The translations under genes were made by a program, and so were the position numbers. From NCBI GenBank assembly GCA_023428905.1, contig JAEYWP010000022.1:357092-421091 (forward strand): a stretch of 64,000 nucleotides of DNA, in the 5' to 3' direction. This DNA is from Verrucomicrobiota bacterium (GTDB taxonomy: Bacteria; Verrucomicrobiota; Verrucomicrobiia; Opitutales; Opitutaceae). A model generated the notes under the pieces. The model saw only the letters and a program-made list of their open reading frames with translations. It was not told where the DNA came from and made no database searches. The first letter of the stretch is position 1. Each line of letters begins with the position of its first letter. This document shows positions 1 through 8,142 of the stretch, one piece after another.

Positions 1-1
1 G

Positions 2-166
2 CGGACCCGCCACCTGATCGTGCGCGACCGCGAGGTGATCCTGTCGCCGTCCTGGTCGATCCACTCCGGCGTCGGCACCGGCGCCTACCGCTTTGTCTGG
101 GCAATGGGCGGCGACAACCAGGTCTTCTCGGACATGGATGCCGCGCCTATCGCCACCCTGCGCTGA
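2..166 (+). CDS. kduI: 5-dehydro-4-deoxy-D-glucuronate isomerase, C-terminal end (partial)
   Basis: The reading frame enters from the window edge and ends at TGA 164-166, giving the last 54 residues. The segment SPSWSIHSGVGT followed by FVWAMGGDNQVFSDMD matches the C-terminus of KduI, a cupin-fold isomerase that converts 5-keto-4-deoxyuronate to 2,5-diketo-3-deoxygluconate in pectin and uronate breakdown. The histidine in SIHSG belongs to the metal site known for this family. kduD follows 114 bp downstream on the same strand, the usual pairing. The N-terminal part lies outside the window. Confidence 0.93.
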   Translation, partial: RTRHLIVRDREVILSPSWSIHSGVGTGAYRFVWAMGGDNQVFSDMDAAPIATLR

Positions 167-236
167 GCAGCCCTCTCCCTTCCGTCCGCGCTGCCTCCGG
201 CGCCGCGGGCTTCCGGCAATCCTCACTTCCCTTGTA

Positions 237-257
237 GGCGCGTCCCGGAGACGCGCC
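237..257. repeat. REP-like GC-rich hairpin between kduI and kduD
   Basis: GGCGCGTC (237-244) pairs perfectly with GACGCGCC (250-257) around a 5-nt loop. There is no T-run, so it is not a standard terminator. Hairpins of this kind occur as dispersed extragenic repeats in GC-rich genomes; that reading is inference. Confidence 0.45.
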
Positions 258-280
258 CTGTATCCCTTTCCCCCACAAAC

Positions 281-1048
281 ATGAGCTCCATCCTCGAGAA
301 GTTTAAGCTGAACGGAAAAGTCGCTGTCGTGACCGGTGCGTCACGCGGCCTCGGCCAGGGCATGGCCCTCGCATTGGCGGATGCCGGCGCGGACATCGTC
401 GCCGTCGACGTCCTCGGCCTCGAGGACACGGAGCGCCAGGTGAAGGCGATGGGCCGTCGCTGCGTGCCGATCATCGCGAACCTGGGCGACCGGTCCAACA
501 TCGGCAAGGTGGTGACGGAGGCCCGCAAGTCCTTCGACCACCTCGACGTTCTGGTCAATTGCGCCGGCATCATCCGCCGCGCCGACCTGGTCGACTTCAC
601 CGAGAAGGACTGGGACGACGTGATGAAGATCAACATCGATGCCGTCTTTTTCCTCAGCCAGGCCTTTGTGAAGGACGCGATCGCGCGCAACGCGCCGGCC
701 AAGATCGTCAACATCGCCTCGATGCTTTCCTTCCAGGGCGGCATCCGCGTGCCCTCCTACACCTGCTCGAAGAGCGCGGTGGCGGGCCTGACCCGACTGA
801 TGGCCAACGAACTGGCCTCGAAAAACATCAACGTGAATGCAATCGCCCCCGGCTACATGGCGACCGACAACACCGCGCCGATCCGCGCCGACGCCGAGCG
901 GAGCGCTGCGATCCTGGGACGCATTCCGGCCAACCGCTGGGGCACGCCGGAGGACCTTCAGGGCGCCGTCGTTTTCCTCGCTTCCGCCGCCTCCGACTAC
1001 GTCAACGGTTATGTCCTGGCAGTCGACGGTGGCTGGCTCGCCCGCTAA
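281..1048 (+). CDS. kduD: 2-dehydro-3-deoxy-D-gluconate 5-dehydrogenase (SDR)
   Basis: This 255-residue classical short-chain dehydrogenase has the cofactor motif TGASRGLG near residue 19, the NCAGI segment, the catalytic SYTCSK region (Tyr and Lys) and a DGGW C-terminus. Opening FKLNGKVAVVTGASRGLGQGM and the length fit KduD, which reduces 2,5-diketo-3-deoxygluconate to KDG with NAD(H). Position directly after kduI supports the assignment and places it in uronate catabolism in the cytoplasm. The TAA stop (1046-1048) overlaps the stop of the convergent hydrolase gene by 2 nt. A generic 2-deoxy-D-gluconate 3-dehydrogenase label is the older name of the same family. Confidence 0.9.
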   Translation: MSSILEKFKLNGKVAVVTGASRGLGQGMALALADAGADIVAVDVLGLEDTERQVKAMGRRCVPIIANLGDRSNIGKVVTEARKSFDHLDVLVNCAGIIRRADLVDFTEKDWDDVMKINIDAVFFLSQAFVKDAIARNAPAKIVNIASMLSFQGGIRVPSYTCSKSAVAGLTRLMANELASKNINVNAIAPGYMATDNTAPIRADAERSAAILGRIPANRWGTPEDLQGAVVFLASAASDYVNGYVLAVDGGWLAR

Positions 1049-1926
1049 GCCACGCCGTTAAGGGGCTCCTCGAGGAAGGCGGAGATCTGCGCGTTTACCC
1101 ATTCGGGTTCTTCATGAACCACCCAATGGGTGGCGCGGGGATGCTGCTCGATCCTCACGTCGCAGACCAATGCGTGGAGCCCCGCCAGGCAACGCGGGCT
1201 AAGCGCGGGGTCGCGACGACCCCACAACACCAGGGTGGGGACGCGGATGGCCGCCGCCGCCGCCTCGCGCGCCTCCGCACGAAACGCGGCCAGGTTCCGG
1301 TAATAGGACAGTTGAGCCCGTAGTCCCCCCGGAGCTTTCCACGCGGCCTGGTAGGCGGCGCGGAGCGTGGGATCGAACGCCTCAGGTTTCCGGCAGGTGC
1401 CGAATAACAGCGCCCGCAGGAGAGCGTGATCACAGAAGCGCAAGGCGAGCTCCGCCACGCCGCGCACCTGGAAGCACCCGGCGTAGAGGCTCGAGAACCA
1501 CTGCCGTGGGTTTCGTGTCAGCTCGCGCCAGAACAGCGTCGGGTGCGGGGCGTTGATGATCACCATCCGTTCCAGTAGGTGGGGCGCGCGACGCGCCAGC
1601 GCCCAGCCCACCAGCCCGCCCCAGTCGTGACCCACCAGCACCGCCTTCCGGTCCGAGCAAAGGTGGTGTAGCACGCAGCTGATGTCCTCGGCGATGGCTG
1701 CAAGGGTATAGCGGCCGGTGGCGCCAGGTTTGGACGACTCGTTGTATCCGGGAAGGTCCAACGCCACCGCGCGCCGCCCGTGGGCGAAGACGGGCAACTG
1801 CCGGTGCCAAGCCGCCCAGAATTCCGGGAACCCGTGAAGGAACAAGACGACGGGTCCGCTTTCGCCAGCAACCGCTGCGTGCAGATCAATGCCGTCGGCG
1901 CCTTTCAGGTTGAGATGAGTGGTCAT
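1045..1926 (-). CDS. alpha/beta hydrolase, epoxide-hydrolase-like
   Basis: A 293-residue alpha/beta-hydrolase. HGFPEFW near residue 31 is the oxyanion HGxP motif, GHDWGG carries the nucleophilic aspartate typical of epoxide hydrolases and haloalkane dehalogenases, LWGRRDPALS holds the likely acid, and THWVVHEEPEWVN the catalytic histidine. These features favour a soluble epoxide hydrolase, although the true substrate cannot be read from sequence. The ATG at 1926 was chosen because MTTHLNLKGADG is the usual domain start; the frame stays open upstream to 2118 but that stretch looks like shadow of the divergent gene. It converges on kduD with overlapping stops. Confidence 0.8.
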   Translation of the reverse strand: MTTHLNLKGADGIDLHAAVAGESGPVVLFLHGFPEFWAAWHRQLPVFAHGRRAVALDLPGYNESSKPGATGRYTLAAIAEDISCVLHHLCSDRKAVLVGHDWGGLVGWALARRAPHLLERMVIINAPHPTLFWRELTRNPRQWFSSLYAGCFQVRGVAELALRFCDHALLRALLFGTCRKPEAFDPTLRAAYQAAWKAPGGLRAQLSYYRNLAAFRAEAREAAAAAIRVPTLVLWGRRDPALSPRCLAGLHALVCDVRIEQHPRATHWVVHEEPEWVNAQISAFLEEPLNGVA

Positions 1927-1969
1927 CGTAGAAGGTGCGGGCAACCTGCGCGTCGCGGCCCGTCTCGCA

Positions 1970-3073
1970 ATGAACCCACTCTCAGAATCTCTCCCTTCAG
2001 ACCCTTCTGAATCCCATGCTGCGTTGGGCGTGGAGCAAATTCCTGCTGACGAAGCGGTGCACGTGGAACGTGTCCTCGCGCTGTTCCGCCGCGTCCAGGA
2101 CCGCCACGACCGGTCCAAGCGACCCGTGCCGCGGAGTGTGCGTTCGAAGCAGCATGCCTGCGTGTATGCGGAGTTGCGGGTCCGACCAGACCTGGGCCTC
2201 CACCTCCGGAATGGTGTTTTTCAGGCGGGAGCGATCCACCCAGCCCTTGTTCGCTTCTCCAACGCGAAACAACGCGACGATCGCCTGCCAGACGCCCACG
2301 GGCTCGCGGTCAAACTCCTGGACGTCCCCGGCGAAAAGCTGCTGCCCCAGGAACGTGCCGCTCCCACCCAGGACTTCGTCTTGGTCGACCATCCAGTGTT
2401 TTTTGCGCCGGATGCCGCCGGTCTCGTGCCGCTGATGGATACGTTTTGTCGCCTGCTCACAGGAGGCGTTTTTTCCCGCTTGGGTGCCGCCGCCCGTGTT
2501 GCCCTCTCGCGGGACCCTCGCTTCCGCCTCGCTCGCACGATGGCGGGAAAGCGGCCGGAGAACCTCCTCCAGACCCGATTCTGGAGTGGCACGCCGTCCC
2601 GCTGGCAGGACCGGGCGGCCAAGCTGTCGCTGAGGCCCCTCCTCACGCGCACCCCGCCGCGGTCCACCCGGGAAGCCGACCGTTATCGTCTGGCAATGGT
2701 CGAACACCTGCAACGGGGGGCCGCCGTTTTCGATGTGCTGGTGCAGCTGCAGCGCGATCCTGTTCGCAACCCGCTGGAAGACGCCACCGTGGAGTGGCAG
2801 GAGGCTCTTTCGCCGTTCGAAAACGTGGGCTCATTGGTCATCCCGCCGCAGGCCTTCGATACCGTGGAGCAGCAGCGTTTTGGTGAGCAGCTGTCGTTTT
2901 CGCCCTGGCACGCCCTGCCCGAACACAAGCCCCTCGGCGGGATCAATCGCACGCGCCGCCAGGTGTACGAAACCCTTTCTGCGCAGCGGCTCAGCGACAA
3001 CCAGGTCCCGAAACGGGAACCGACCCTGGAGGAGGTGCGGGGCGTCTTCCCGGCTGCCCGCAACGCGTTCTGA
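1970..3073 (+). CDS. catalase-like (heme-dependent peroxidase family) protein
   Basis: 367 residues from ATG 1970. The stretch SKQHACVYAELRV, then GAIHPALVRFSNAK and DAHGLAVKLLDVPG, follows the N-terminal half of the catalase fold as seen in the small catalase-like family (y4iL/SrpA-like). The family usually has a distal heme histidine here, and H in KQHAC is the candidate. The C-terminal part (SPFENVGSLVIPPQAFD, then PLGGINRTRRQVYETLSAQR) also fits. The typical proximal tyrosine motif of true catalases was not recognised, so catalase activity is uncertain. An ATG at 1919 is possible but would overlap the divergent hydrolase start. No signal peptide is seen. Confidence 0.72.
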   Translation: MNPLSESLPSDPSESHAALGVEQIPADEAVHVERVLALFRRVQDRHDRSKRPVPRSVRSKQHACVYAELRVRPDLGLHLRNGVFQAGAIHPALVRFSNAKQRDDRLPDAHGLAVKLLDVPGEKLLPQERAAPTQDFVLVDHPVFFAPDAAGLVPLMDTFCRLLTGGVFSRLGAAARVALSRDPRFRLARTMAGKRPENLLQTRFWSGTPSRWQDRAAKLSLRPLLTRTPPRSTREADRYRLAMVEHLQRGAAVFDVLVQLQRDPVRNPLEDATVEWQEALSPFENVGSLVIPPQAFDTVEQQRFGEQLSFSPWHALPEHKPLGGINRTRRQVYETLSAQRLSDNQVPKREPTLEEVRGVFPAARNAF

Positions 3074-3126
3074 CGTCCGCGGTTTTTAAACTGTTCCCGC
3101 GCACGTCCGTGCGCAGGGTGATCTCC

Positions 3127-5454
3127 ATGCGTGAAGCCCACCCCGGCCCTCCGTCGCGTCGCTCCTTTTTGCAGGCGCTCGCCACCGGCGCCACCCTTGC
3201 CGCGCTTCCGTCCTGGGCCCGCGCCTCCGCCGGGGCTGACGAACCGGTCTCCAGAGGCGCGGCGGCAGCGGCAGGCGAAACGTGGTTTCGCCGCGCCGCC
3301 CGCTGGGGGCAGACCAACCTGACCGAGGTGGACCCGCGCCAGTTTGACCTCGCCTGGTGGCGCACCCACTGGCGCCGCACGCGTATCCAGGGTGTGGTGA
3401 TCAACGCGGGTGGCATCGTGGCGTATTATCCGACCGAGATCCCGCAGCACCGGCGGGCGGCACATCTCGGGGATCGCGATCTGCTGGGGGAGCTGACCCG
3501 CGCGGCGCGCGAGGACGGGCTGGCGGTCTTTGCACGGATGGACTCCAACCGGGCCGACCAGGCGTTCTACGACGCCAACCCCGACTGGTTTGCCCACGAC
3601 GCTGACGGAAAACCTTACCGGGTCACGGACCTCCCGGTGGCATGCGTCAACAGCCCGTATTACGACGAGCACATCCCCGCGGTCCTGCGCGAGGTTGCGA
3701 CACGGTACCGGCCGGACGGGTTCACCGACAATAACTGGAATGGCCCGATGCGGCACCAGCCCTGCCACTGCCCGAACTGCCAGTCCCGATTCCGTGCCCG
3801 CACCGGGGAATCGATTCCGCGTACCGCCGATTGGAACAGTCCAATCTACCGCGAGTGGATCCTCTGGAATTACGAGCGGCGTCTCGAGATCTGGGATCTC
3901 TTCAATCGCACCACCCGCGCCGCCGGCGGGCCGACCTGCCTCTGGGTCGGCATGATGGCGGGCTCGCAAAACTGGCAGTCGCGGGTCTTTCGCGACGACC
4001 GCGAAATCTACCGCCGCACGGAGATGATCATGCTCGACCACCAGCGTCGGTTTGATGCGGAAGGCTTCCAGCACAACGGCGAGACTGCCAAGCGGCTTCT
4101 CAGCGTGGGCGGCTGGGACAAGCTGGTCCCGGAGAGCATGGCGATGTATCACCTCTCTGAGCACAATTTTCGCCTGGCGATGAAGCCGTCCCCGGAGGTG
4201 CGCCTCTGGGCGGTGGACGGATTTGCCGGCGGGGTGCAGCCCTGGTGGCACCACGTCGGCTCGGACCAGCAGGACCGTCGCATGCTCGAAACCGCGGTGC
4301 CGCTCTGGCAGTGGCACGCCCAGCACGAGCGCTTCCTGCGCAACCGCCTGCCGGTGGCCGCGGTGGGCCTGCTCTGGACCCAGCGCAACATGGATTTTTT
4401 CGGCCGCGACCACGGCACGGACCACGTGGATGATCCCTGGAACGGTTTTACCCAGTCCCTCGTGCGGGCCCGCATTCCGTACGTTCCGGTCCACGTCGAT
4501 GACCTCGAACGCCTGGTAATGGAGCTGAAGCTACGCGTCCTCATTCTGCCCAACCTGGCGGCTCTCGCCGACAATCAGGTGGATGCGGTGCGCCGCTTTG
4601 CCGAGGCCGGTGGCAGCCTCGTGGCGACGGGGCTGAGCACCCTCTGCGACCAGTGGGGCGATCCGCGGCCGGATTTCGCACTCGGCGACCTGTTCGGTGT
4701 GCATCTTCCTTCCTCCCATCCCTGGCGTAACGAACCGGAGCGCGATCGCTGGGCCTCGGAGTGGGCTCACACCTACCTCCGCCTCCTGCCCGAGCAGCGG
4801 GGCGTCCTGGAGGGTCCGCGCACGGGCAGCGAGCCCGTCCGCAGCGGCGATCGCCCTCCCATCCTCGACGGGTTTGAGCAGACCGATCTGCTCGCCTTCG
4901 GCGGTCGGCTCGCGCCGTTGCGGGTGGATCCCGGTTGCGAGGTGCATGCGACCTATGTGCCGCCGGTGCCGATCGCCCCCGCTGAGTCGGTCTGGATGCG
5001 CGAACCGGTGACTGAGATTCCGGCCGTTGTCACCCGCCTGCTTCCGGGAGGAGGGCGGAGTGTCTATCTCGCAGCGGATCTCGACCGCCGCTACGCCCGC
5101 GAGCGGATTCCCGACCAGGCACGCCTCCTGGCCAACGCCGTGCGTTGGGCGGCCGCCGAGCCGGCGCCGCTGGAGGTGACAGGTCCGGGTTTGCTCGACT
5201 GCCACCTCTGGCAGCAGGGATCCCGGCGGATCCTGCATATTGTCAATCTCAGCCATGCCGGCGCCTGGCGCACCCCGGTCGATGAGTTGATCCCGGTGGG
5301 TCCGCTTTCCGTTGCCGTGCGGTCGACAGAGTCCTTCCGGTCGGCGCGCAGTCTCGTCACCGAGGCAGTGTATCCACTCGTCTATGCCGGCGGCACCTGG
5401 ACGCTGGAGGTGCCACGGGTGCTGGATCACGAGGTGATCGTTCTCGACACCTGA
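3127..5454 (+). CDS. Tat-exported glycoside-hydrolase-like protein (beta-galactosidase trimerisation-type)
   Basis: 775 residues from ATG 3127. Residues 10-35 form a twin-arginine signal (SRRSFLQALATGATLAALPSW). The body resembles the alpha-amylase-superfamily or GH10-like TIM-barrel proteins of Verrucomicrobiota and Planctomycetota: RMDSNRADQAFYDANPDWF, GFTDNNWNGP, a CHCPNC cysteine cluster and a later segment LRVLILPNLAALADNQVDAVRRFAEAGG typical of the beta-galactosidase trimerisation (GATase-like) domain. A beta-sandwich C-terminus follows. Substrate is unknown, but the neighbourhood of uronate and rhamnogalacturonan genes suggests plant polysaccharide. The next gene, also Tat-exported, starts 51 bp downstream and is probably cotranscribed. 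Confidence 0.72.
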   Translation: MREAHPGPPSRRSFLQALATGATLAALPSWARASAGADEPVSRGAAAAAGETWFRRAARWGQTNLTEVDPRQFDLAWWRTHWRRTRIQGVVINAGGIVAYYPTEIPQHRRAAHLGDRDLLGELTRAAREDGLAVFARMDSNRADQAFYDANPDWFAHDADGKPYRVTDLPVACVNSPYYDEHIPAVLREVATRYRPDGFTDNNWNGPMRHQPCHCPNCQSRFRARTGESIPRTADWNSPIYREWILWNYERRLEIWDLFNRTTRAAGGPTCLWVGMMAGSQNWQSRVFRDDREIYRRTEMIMLDHQRRFDAEGFQHNGETAKRLLSVGGWDKLVPESMAMYHLSEHNFRLAMKPSPEVRLWAVDGFAGGVQPWWHHVGSDQQDRRMLETAVPLWQWHAQHERFLRNRLPVAAVGLLWTQRNMDFFGRDHGTDHVDDPWNGFTQSLVRARIPYVPVHVDDLERLVMELKLRVLILPNLAALADNQVDAVRRFAEAGGSLVATGLSTLCDQWGDPRPDFALGDLFGVHLPSSHPWRNEPERDRWASEWAHTYLRLLPEQRGVLEGPRTGSEPVRSGDRPPILDGFEQTDLLAFGGRLAPLRVDPGCEVHATYVPPVPIAPAESVWMREPVTEIPAVVTRLLPGGGRSVYLAADLDRRYARERIPDQARLLANAVRWAAAEPAPLEVTGPGLLDCHLWQQGSRRILHIVNLSHAGAWRTPVDELIPVGPLSVAVRSTESFRSARSLVTEAVYPLVYAGGTWTLEVPRVLDHEVIVLDT

Positions 5455-5505
5455 TCCTGCTGCTTCCCGTTCACCACCCCCGTTTCACCCTTCTCTCACT
5501 CTCTT

Positions 5506-6669
5506 ATGCAACGACGCACCTTCCTCACTCACTCCGCCGCCCTTGCCGGCGTCTCCCTGCTTCCGTCTGCCAGCCTCGCCCAGGCGACCGCGCCGGTGCC
5601 GGCAGCCGACGGCATGACCTATGCCCCGAAAGGGAAGCCAAAACCGGTGGTCAATCCCGGTGACTTTGTCTTTGCCGCGACGCACCTGGAGCACGGGCAT
5701 ATCTATGGTCAGTGTAACGGCCTCACCGAAGCCGGCGGCGTGTTGAAGTGGGTCTATGATGCGGACGAAAAGAAGGTTTCTGCGTTCCGGGAGAAATTTC
5801 CTGGCGTCAAACTCGCGCGGTCGCTCGACGAAATCCTCTCCGACGCGGAGGTGAAACTTGTCACTGCTGCCGCCATCCCCAACGAGCGCGGGCCGCTGGG
5901 TTGCCGGGTGATGGAGGCGGGCAAGGACTACTTCACCGACAAGACCCCGTTCACCACCCTGGCGCAGTTGGAGCAGGCGAGGAGCGTCGCCGCCCGCACC
6001 GGGCGCAAGTACATGGTCTATTACAGCGAACGTATCCACAACGAGGCAGCGATGGCGGCCACGGAGCTGGTGCGACAGGGCGCGATCGGCCGCGTGCTGC
6101 AGGTGATCGGCCTGGGGCCTCACCGCCTGAACGCCCCCTCACGCCCGGCCTGGTTCTTCAAGCACGAGCAGTACGGCGGCATCCTGTGCGACATCGGAAG
6201 CCACCAGTTTGAGCAGTTCCTGACGTTCTCCGGGGCCACGGACGCCGAGGTGACCCAGGCGGCGGTGGCCAACCACGCCAATCCCGCGTATCCGGAGCTT
6301 GAGGACTTCGGAGAGGCCTCGCTCCTCGGTAACAACGGGACCTCCAATTACGTCAGAGTCGACTGGTTCACCCCGAAGGGCCTGGGCACCTGGGGCGACG
6401 GACGCACCATGATCCTGGGGACCAGGGGTACGCTCGAACTCCGCAAGTACATCGACGTGGCGCGCGAGCGCTCCGGGGACCACGTTTACCTGGTGGATGA
6501 GAACGGTGAGCGGCATTTCGCCGTCTCCGGCCAGGTCGGATTCCCGTTCTTCGGCGAGCTGATCCTTGATTGCCTCAACCGGACCGAGAAGGCCATGACC
6601 CAGGCCCACGCCTTCAAGGCCGCTGAACTCTGCCTAAAGGCGCAGGCGGTCGCGCGGCGGATCACCTGA
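5506..6669 (+). CDS. Tat-exported Gfo/Idh/MocA family oxidoreductase
   Basis: 387 residues. The N-terminus MQRRTFLTHSAALAGVSLLP is a Tat signal followed by an AQA cleavage-like site. The Rossmann half covers about residues 55-170, with DKTPFTTLAQ replacing the family's usual EKP motif. The C-terminal half has the substrate-domain pattern GGILCDIGSHQFEQFL, where D and H are the conserved DxxxH residues. Proteins of this group oxidise or epimerise sugars with NAD(P), and exported members carry a tightly bound cofactor. The upstream glycosidase-like gene on the same strand suggests joint processing of a released sugar. Substrate is not identifiable. Confidence 0.85.
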   Translation: MQRRTFLTHSAALAGVSLLPSASLAQATAPVPAADGMTYAPKGKPKPVVNPGDFVFAATHLEHGHIYGQCNGLTEAGGVLKWVYDADEKKVSAFREKFPGVKLARSLDEILSDAEVKLVTAAAIPNERGPLGCRVMEAGKDYFTDKTPFTTLAQLEQARSVAARTGRKYMVYYSERIHNEAAMAATELVRQGAIGRVLQVIGLGPHRLNAPSRPAWFFKHEQYGGILCDIGSHQFEQFLTFSGATDAEVTQAAVANHANPAYPELEDFGEASLLGNNGTSNYVRVDWFTPKGLGTWGDGRTMILGTRGTLELRKYIDVARERSGDHVYLVDENGERHFAVSGQVGFPFFGELILDCLNRTEKAMTQAHAFKAAELCLKAQAVARRIT

Positions 6670-6693
6670 GGCAGGCAGTGCCGGCCCCGGGGC

Positions 6694-7545
6694 TCACCGG
6701 AGGTAATCGGCGAACGGTTTCCCGGGAAGCGAGCGCAGGAGGTCGGCGACCACGCCGGCGCTGACCTGCGCGCCGCGCGCGGTGGTGTGCGTGCGTTCAT
6801 CCGCAAAATAGGCATCCACCGCCGCGGCCCCTTCGGCCTCGTAGCGAAGGGCGATGGTCTCGTGCAGGTCCAGAAAGGCAGTCTGGGTTTCGGCCGCGAC
6901 CGCCGCGGCCCAGGCCGGGTAGCTGTCGGGTGTGCGGGCGATCCGATCGCCCTCCCAGATCCGGCGCGGGACGGGGGAGCAGAGGAGGGGGGTCGCGCCG
7001 CGGGCGCGTGTATCGGAGACGTACTTACGCAGGTACCAGCCGTAGGTGTGCACCACCTCGCGGCGTCCGGTAAGGAGGTTGTCGATTTGCTCGGTTTCCT
7101 CTCCGGTGCCGCGCAGGGTGCCGCGGGCGCGGTGGGTGTCGTTCACCGGTCCACCGTCATTGTGGCCGAACTGGACCAAGACAAAGTCGCCCGGTTTCAG
7201 ATCGGCGAGCACCTTGTCCCACCGTCCTTCGGACTGGAAGGTGCGGCTGCTCCGGCCGCCAATGGCGCGATTGACGACGTTGATCTTCGAGAAGTCGAAG
7301 AAGGGCCCGATCTCTTCACCCCATCCTTTCTGGCCGGCCGTGCCGACTTTGACGGTGGAGTCTCCCACGAGGAAGAGGGTGGGGAGGCGAGGGTCACGCA
7401 CCTGTTCGGTGGGGACGAGGTTTGCATCCTCCACCGGTCGGGCGTCTTCGGCCGCAGTAGAGGCGGCGAGCGCCAGTAAAGGCAGGGAGGCAAGCGCAGT
7501 CAGGCGACGGAAAAAGACGGTGCCGAAACAGGGGAGTGAAAGCAT
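6694..7545 (-). CDS. rhamnogalacturonan acetylesterase-like SGNH esterase (CE12 type)
   Basis: 283 residues from ATG 7545, with a signal peptide (FFRRLTALASLPLLALAAS). SGNH blocks are clear: block I FLVGDSTVK with the nucleophile Ser, block II NRAIGGRSSRTF with Gly, block III QFGHNDGG with Asn, and block V ADERTHTTARGA with the Asp/His pair. This set is characteristic of rhamnogalacturonan acetylesterases, which remove acetyl groups from the pectin backbone outside the cytoplasm so that lyases can act. A family 11 rhamnogalacturonan lyase lies at 31.1 kb. A GTG at 7569 is an alternative start. The gene is transcribed towards the Gfo/Idh/MocA gene, 24 bp from its stop. Confidence 0.85.
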   Translation of the reverse strand: MLSLPCFGTVFFRRLTALASLPLLALAASTAAEDARPVEDANLVPTEQVRDPRLPTLFLVGDSTVKVGTAGQKGWGEEIGPFFDFSKINVVNRAIGGRSSRTFQSEGRWDKVLADLKPGDFVLVQFGHNDGGPVNDTHRARGTLRGTGEETEQIDNLLTGRREVVHTYGWYLRKYVSDTRARGATPLLCSPVPRRIWEGDRIARTPDSYPAWAAAVAAETQTAFLDLHETIALRYEAEGAAAVDAYFADERTHTTARGAQVSAGVVADLLRSLPGKPFADYLR

Positions 7546-8142
7546 GCCGCAGCCCAACGTGCCGATCACGCAAGAGCGAAGCCTTCCCCGCCGGACCGTC
7601 CGCTGGCGAAGGGGAGAGGTTTCCCCATTTGATCCCTCGAATCCTCGCGAAACCCCTCTTGTGAAGCACGGCCAGTCTACAGACCCGGTGTGCGCGCGAC
7701 GTTAGAGCACGCGCCCCACCGCGTGCTCAGATGGGTGATACACCCCAGGGTAAAACGACAGAGCTGAGAGAGTGGCGTTTTTCTGGCGGGCAATTGCACG
7801 TGGCTTGCCGCGCGTGGTGTGTGCACACAGTGGATACTCTTACACGCGCAGTAGGCGGCTCGGCACCAGCGGTGAAACACTGTCGGTTGCGCAAGCCCCT
7901 GAATGCGAGCAGCTGGTGAGTTGGCGAGCACCGTCGCCCCACCGGAAAATCCCTAGGTGTCTGTGGGGAGTGAATCCCGGGGCGTCGCCGGTGATCCTCT
8001 TAAATCGGCTCTAACGGGGTGTATGCAATGGGTGACTACAACGCATAAGGGGCCGTTGACGGTCGGGCCAGGACTGGGTGCTGCTTTTCGGCCGCCGGCG
8101 GGTGTCTTCATCTGCTGAATACGCTGCGCCCACCACGCCTTT
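7546..8142. other. 597-bp intergenic gap with no convincing gene
   Basis: The gap lies between the divergent esterase and MFS genes, so promoters for both should be here. Short open frames overlap each other and lack recognisable proteins. The one structured element seen is the hairpin at 7705-7728. Confidence 0.6.
7705..7728. repeat. perfect 9-bp-stem inverted repeat (operator-like)
   Basis: GAGCACGCG (7705-7713) pairs with CGCGTGCTC (7720-7728) around CCCCAC. No T-run follows on either strand. Its place between divergent genes makes an operator possible; this is inference. Confidence 0.4.

Noticed and set aside
2683..4494. 603-codon open frame on the minus strand
   Set aside because: It is antisense to the catalase-like and glycosidase-like genes, has no recognisable domain and is His/Arg/Val-rich, as expected for a shadow frame in GC-rich DNA.
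7546..8142. Small genes in the gap before the MFS gene
   Set aside because: Several short frames overlap on both strands; none has coding character, a convincing start or a recognisable product.
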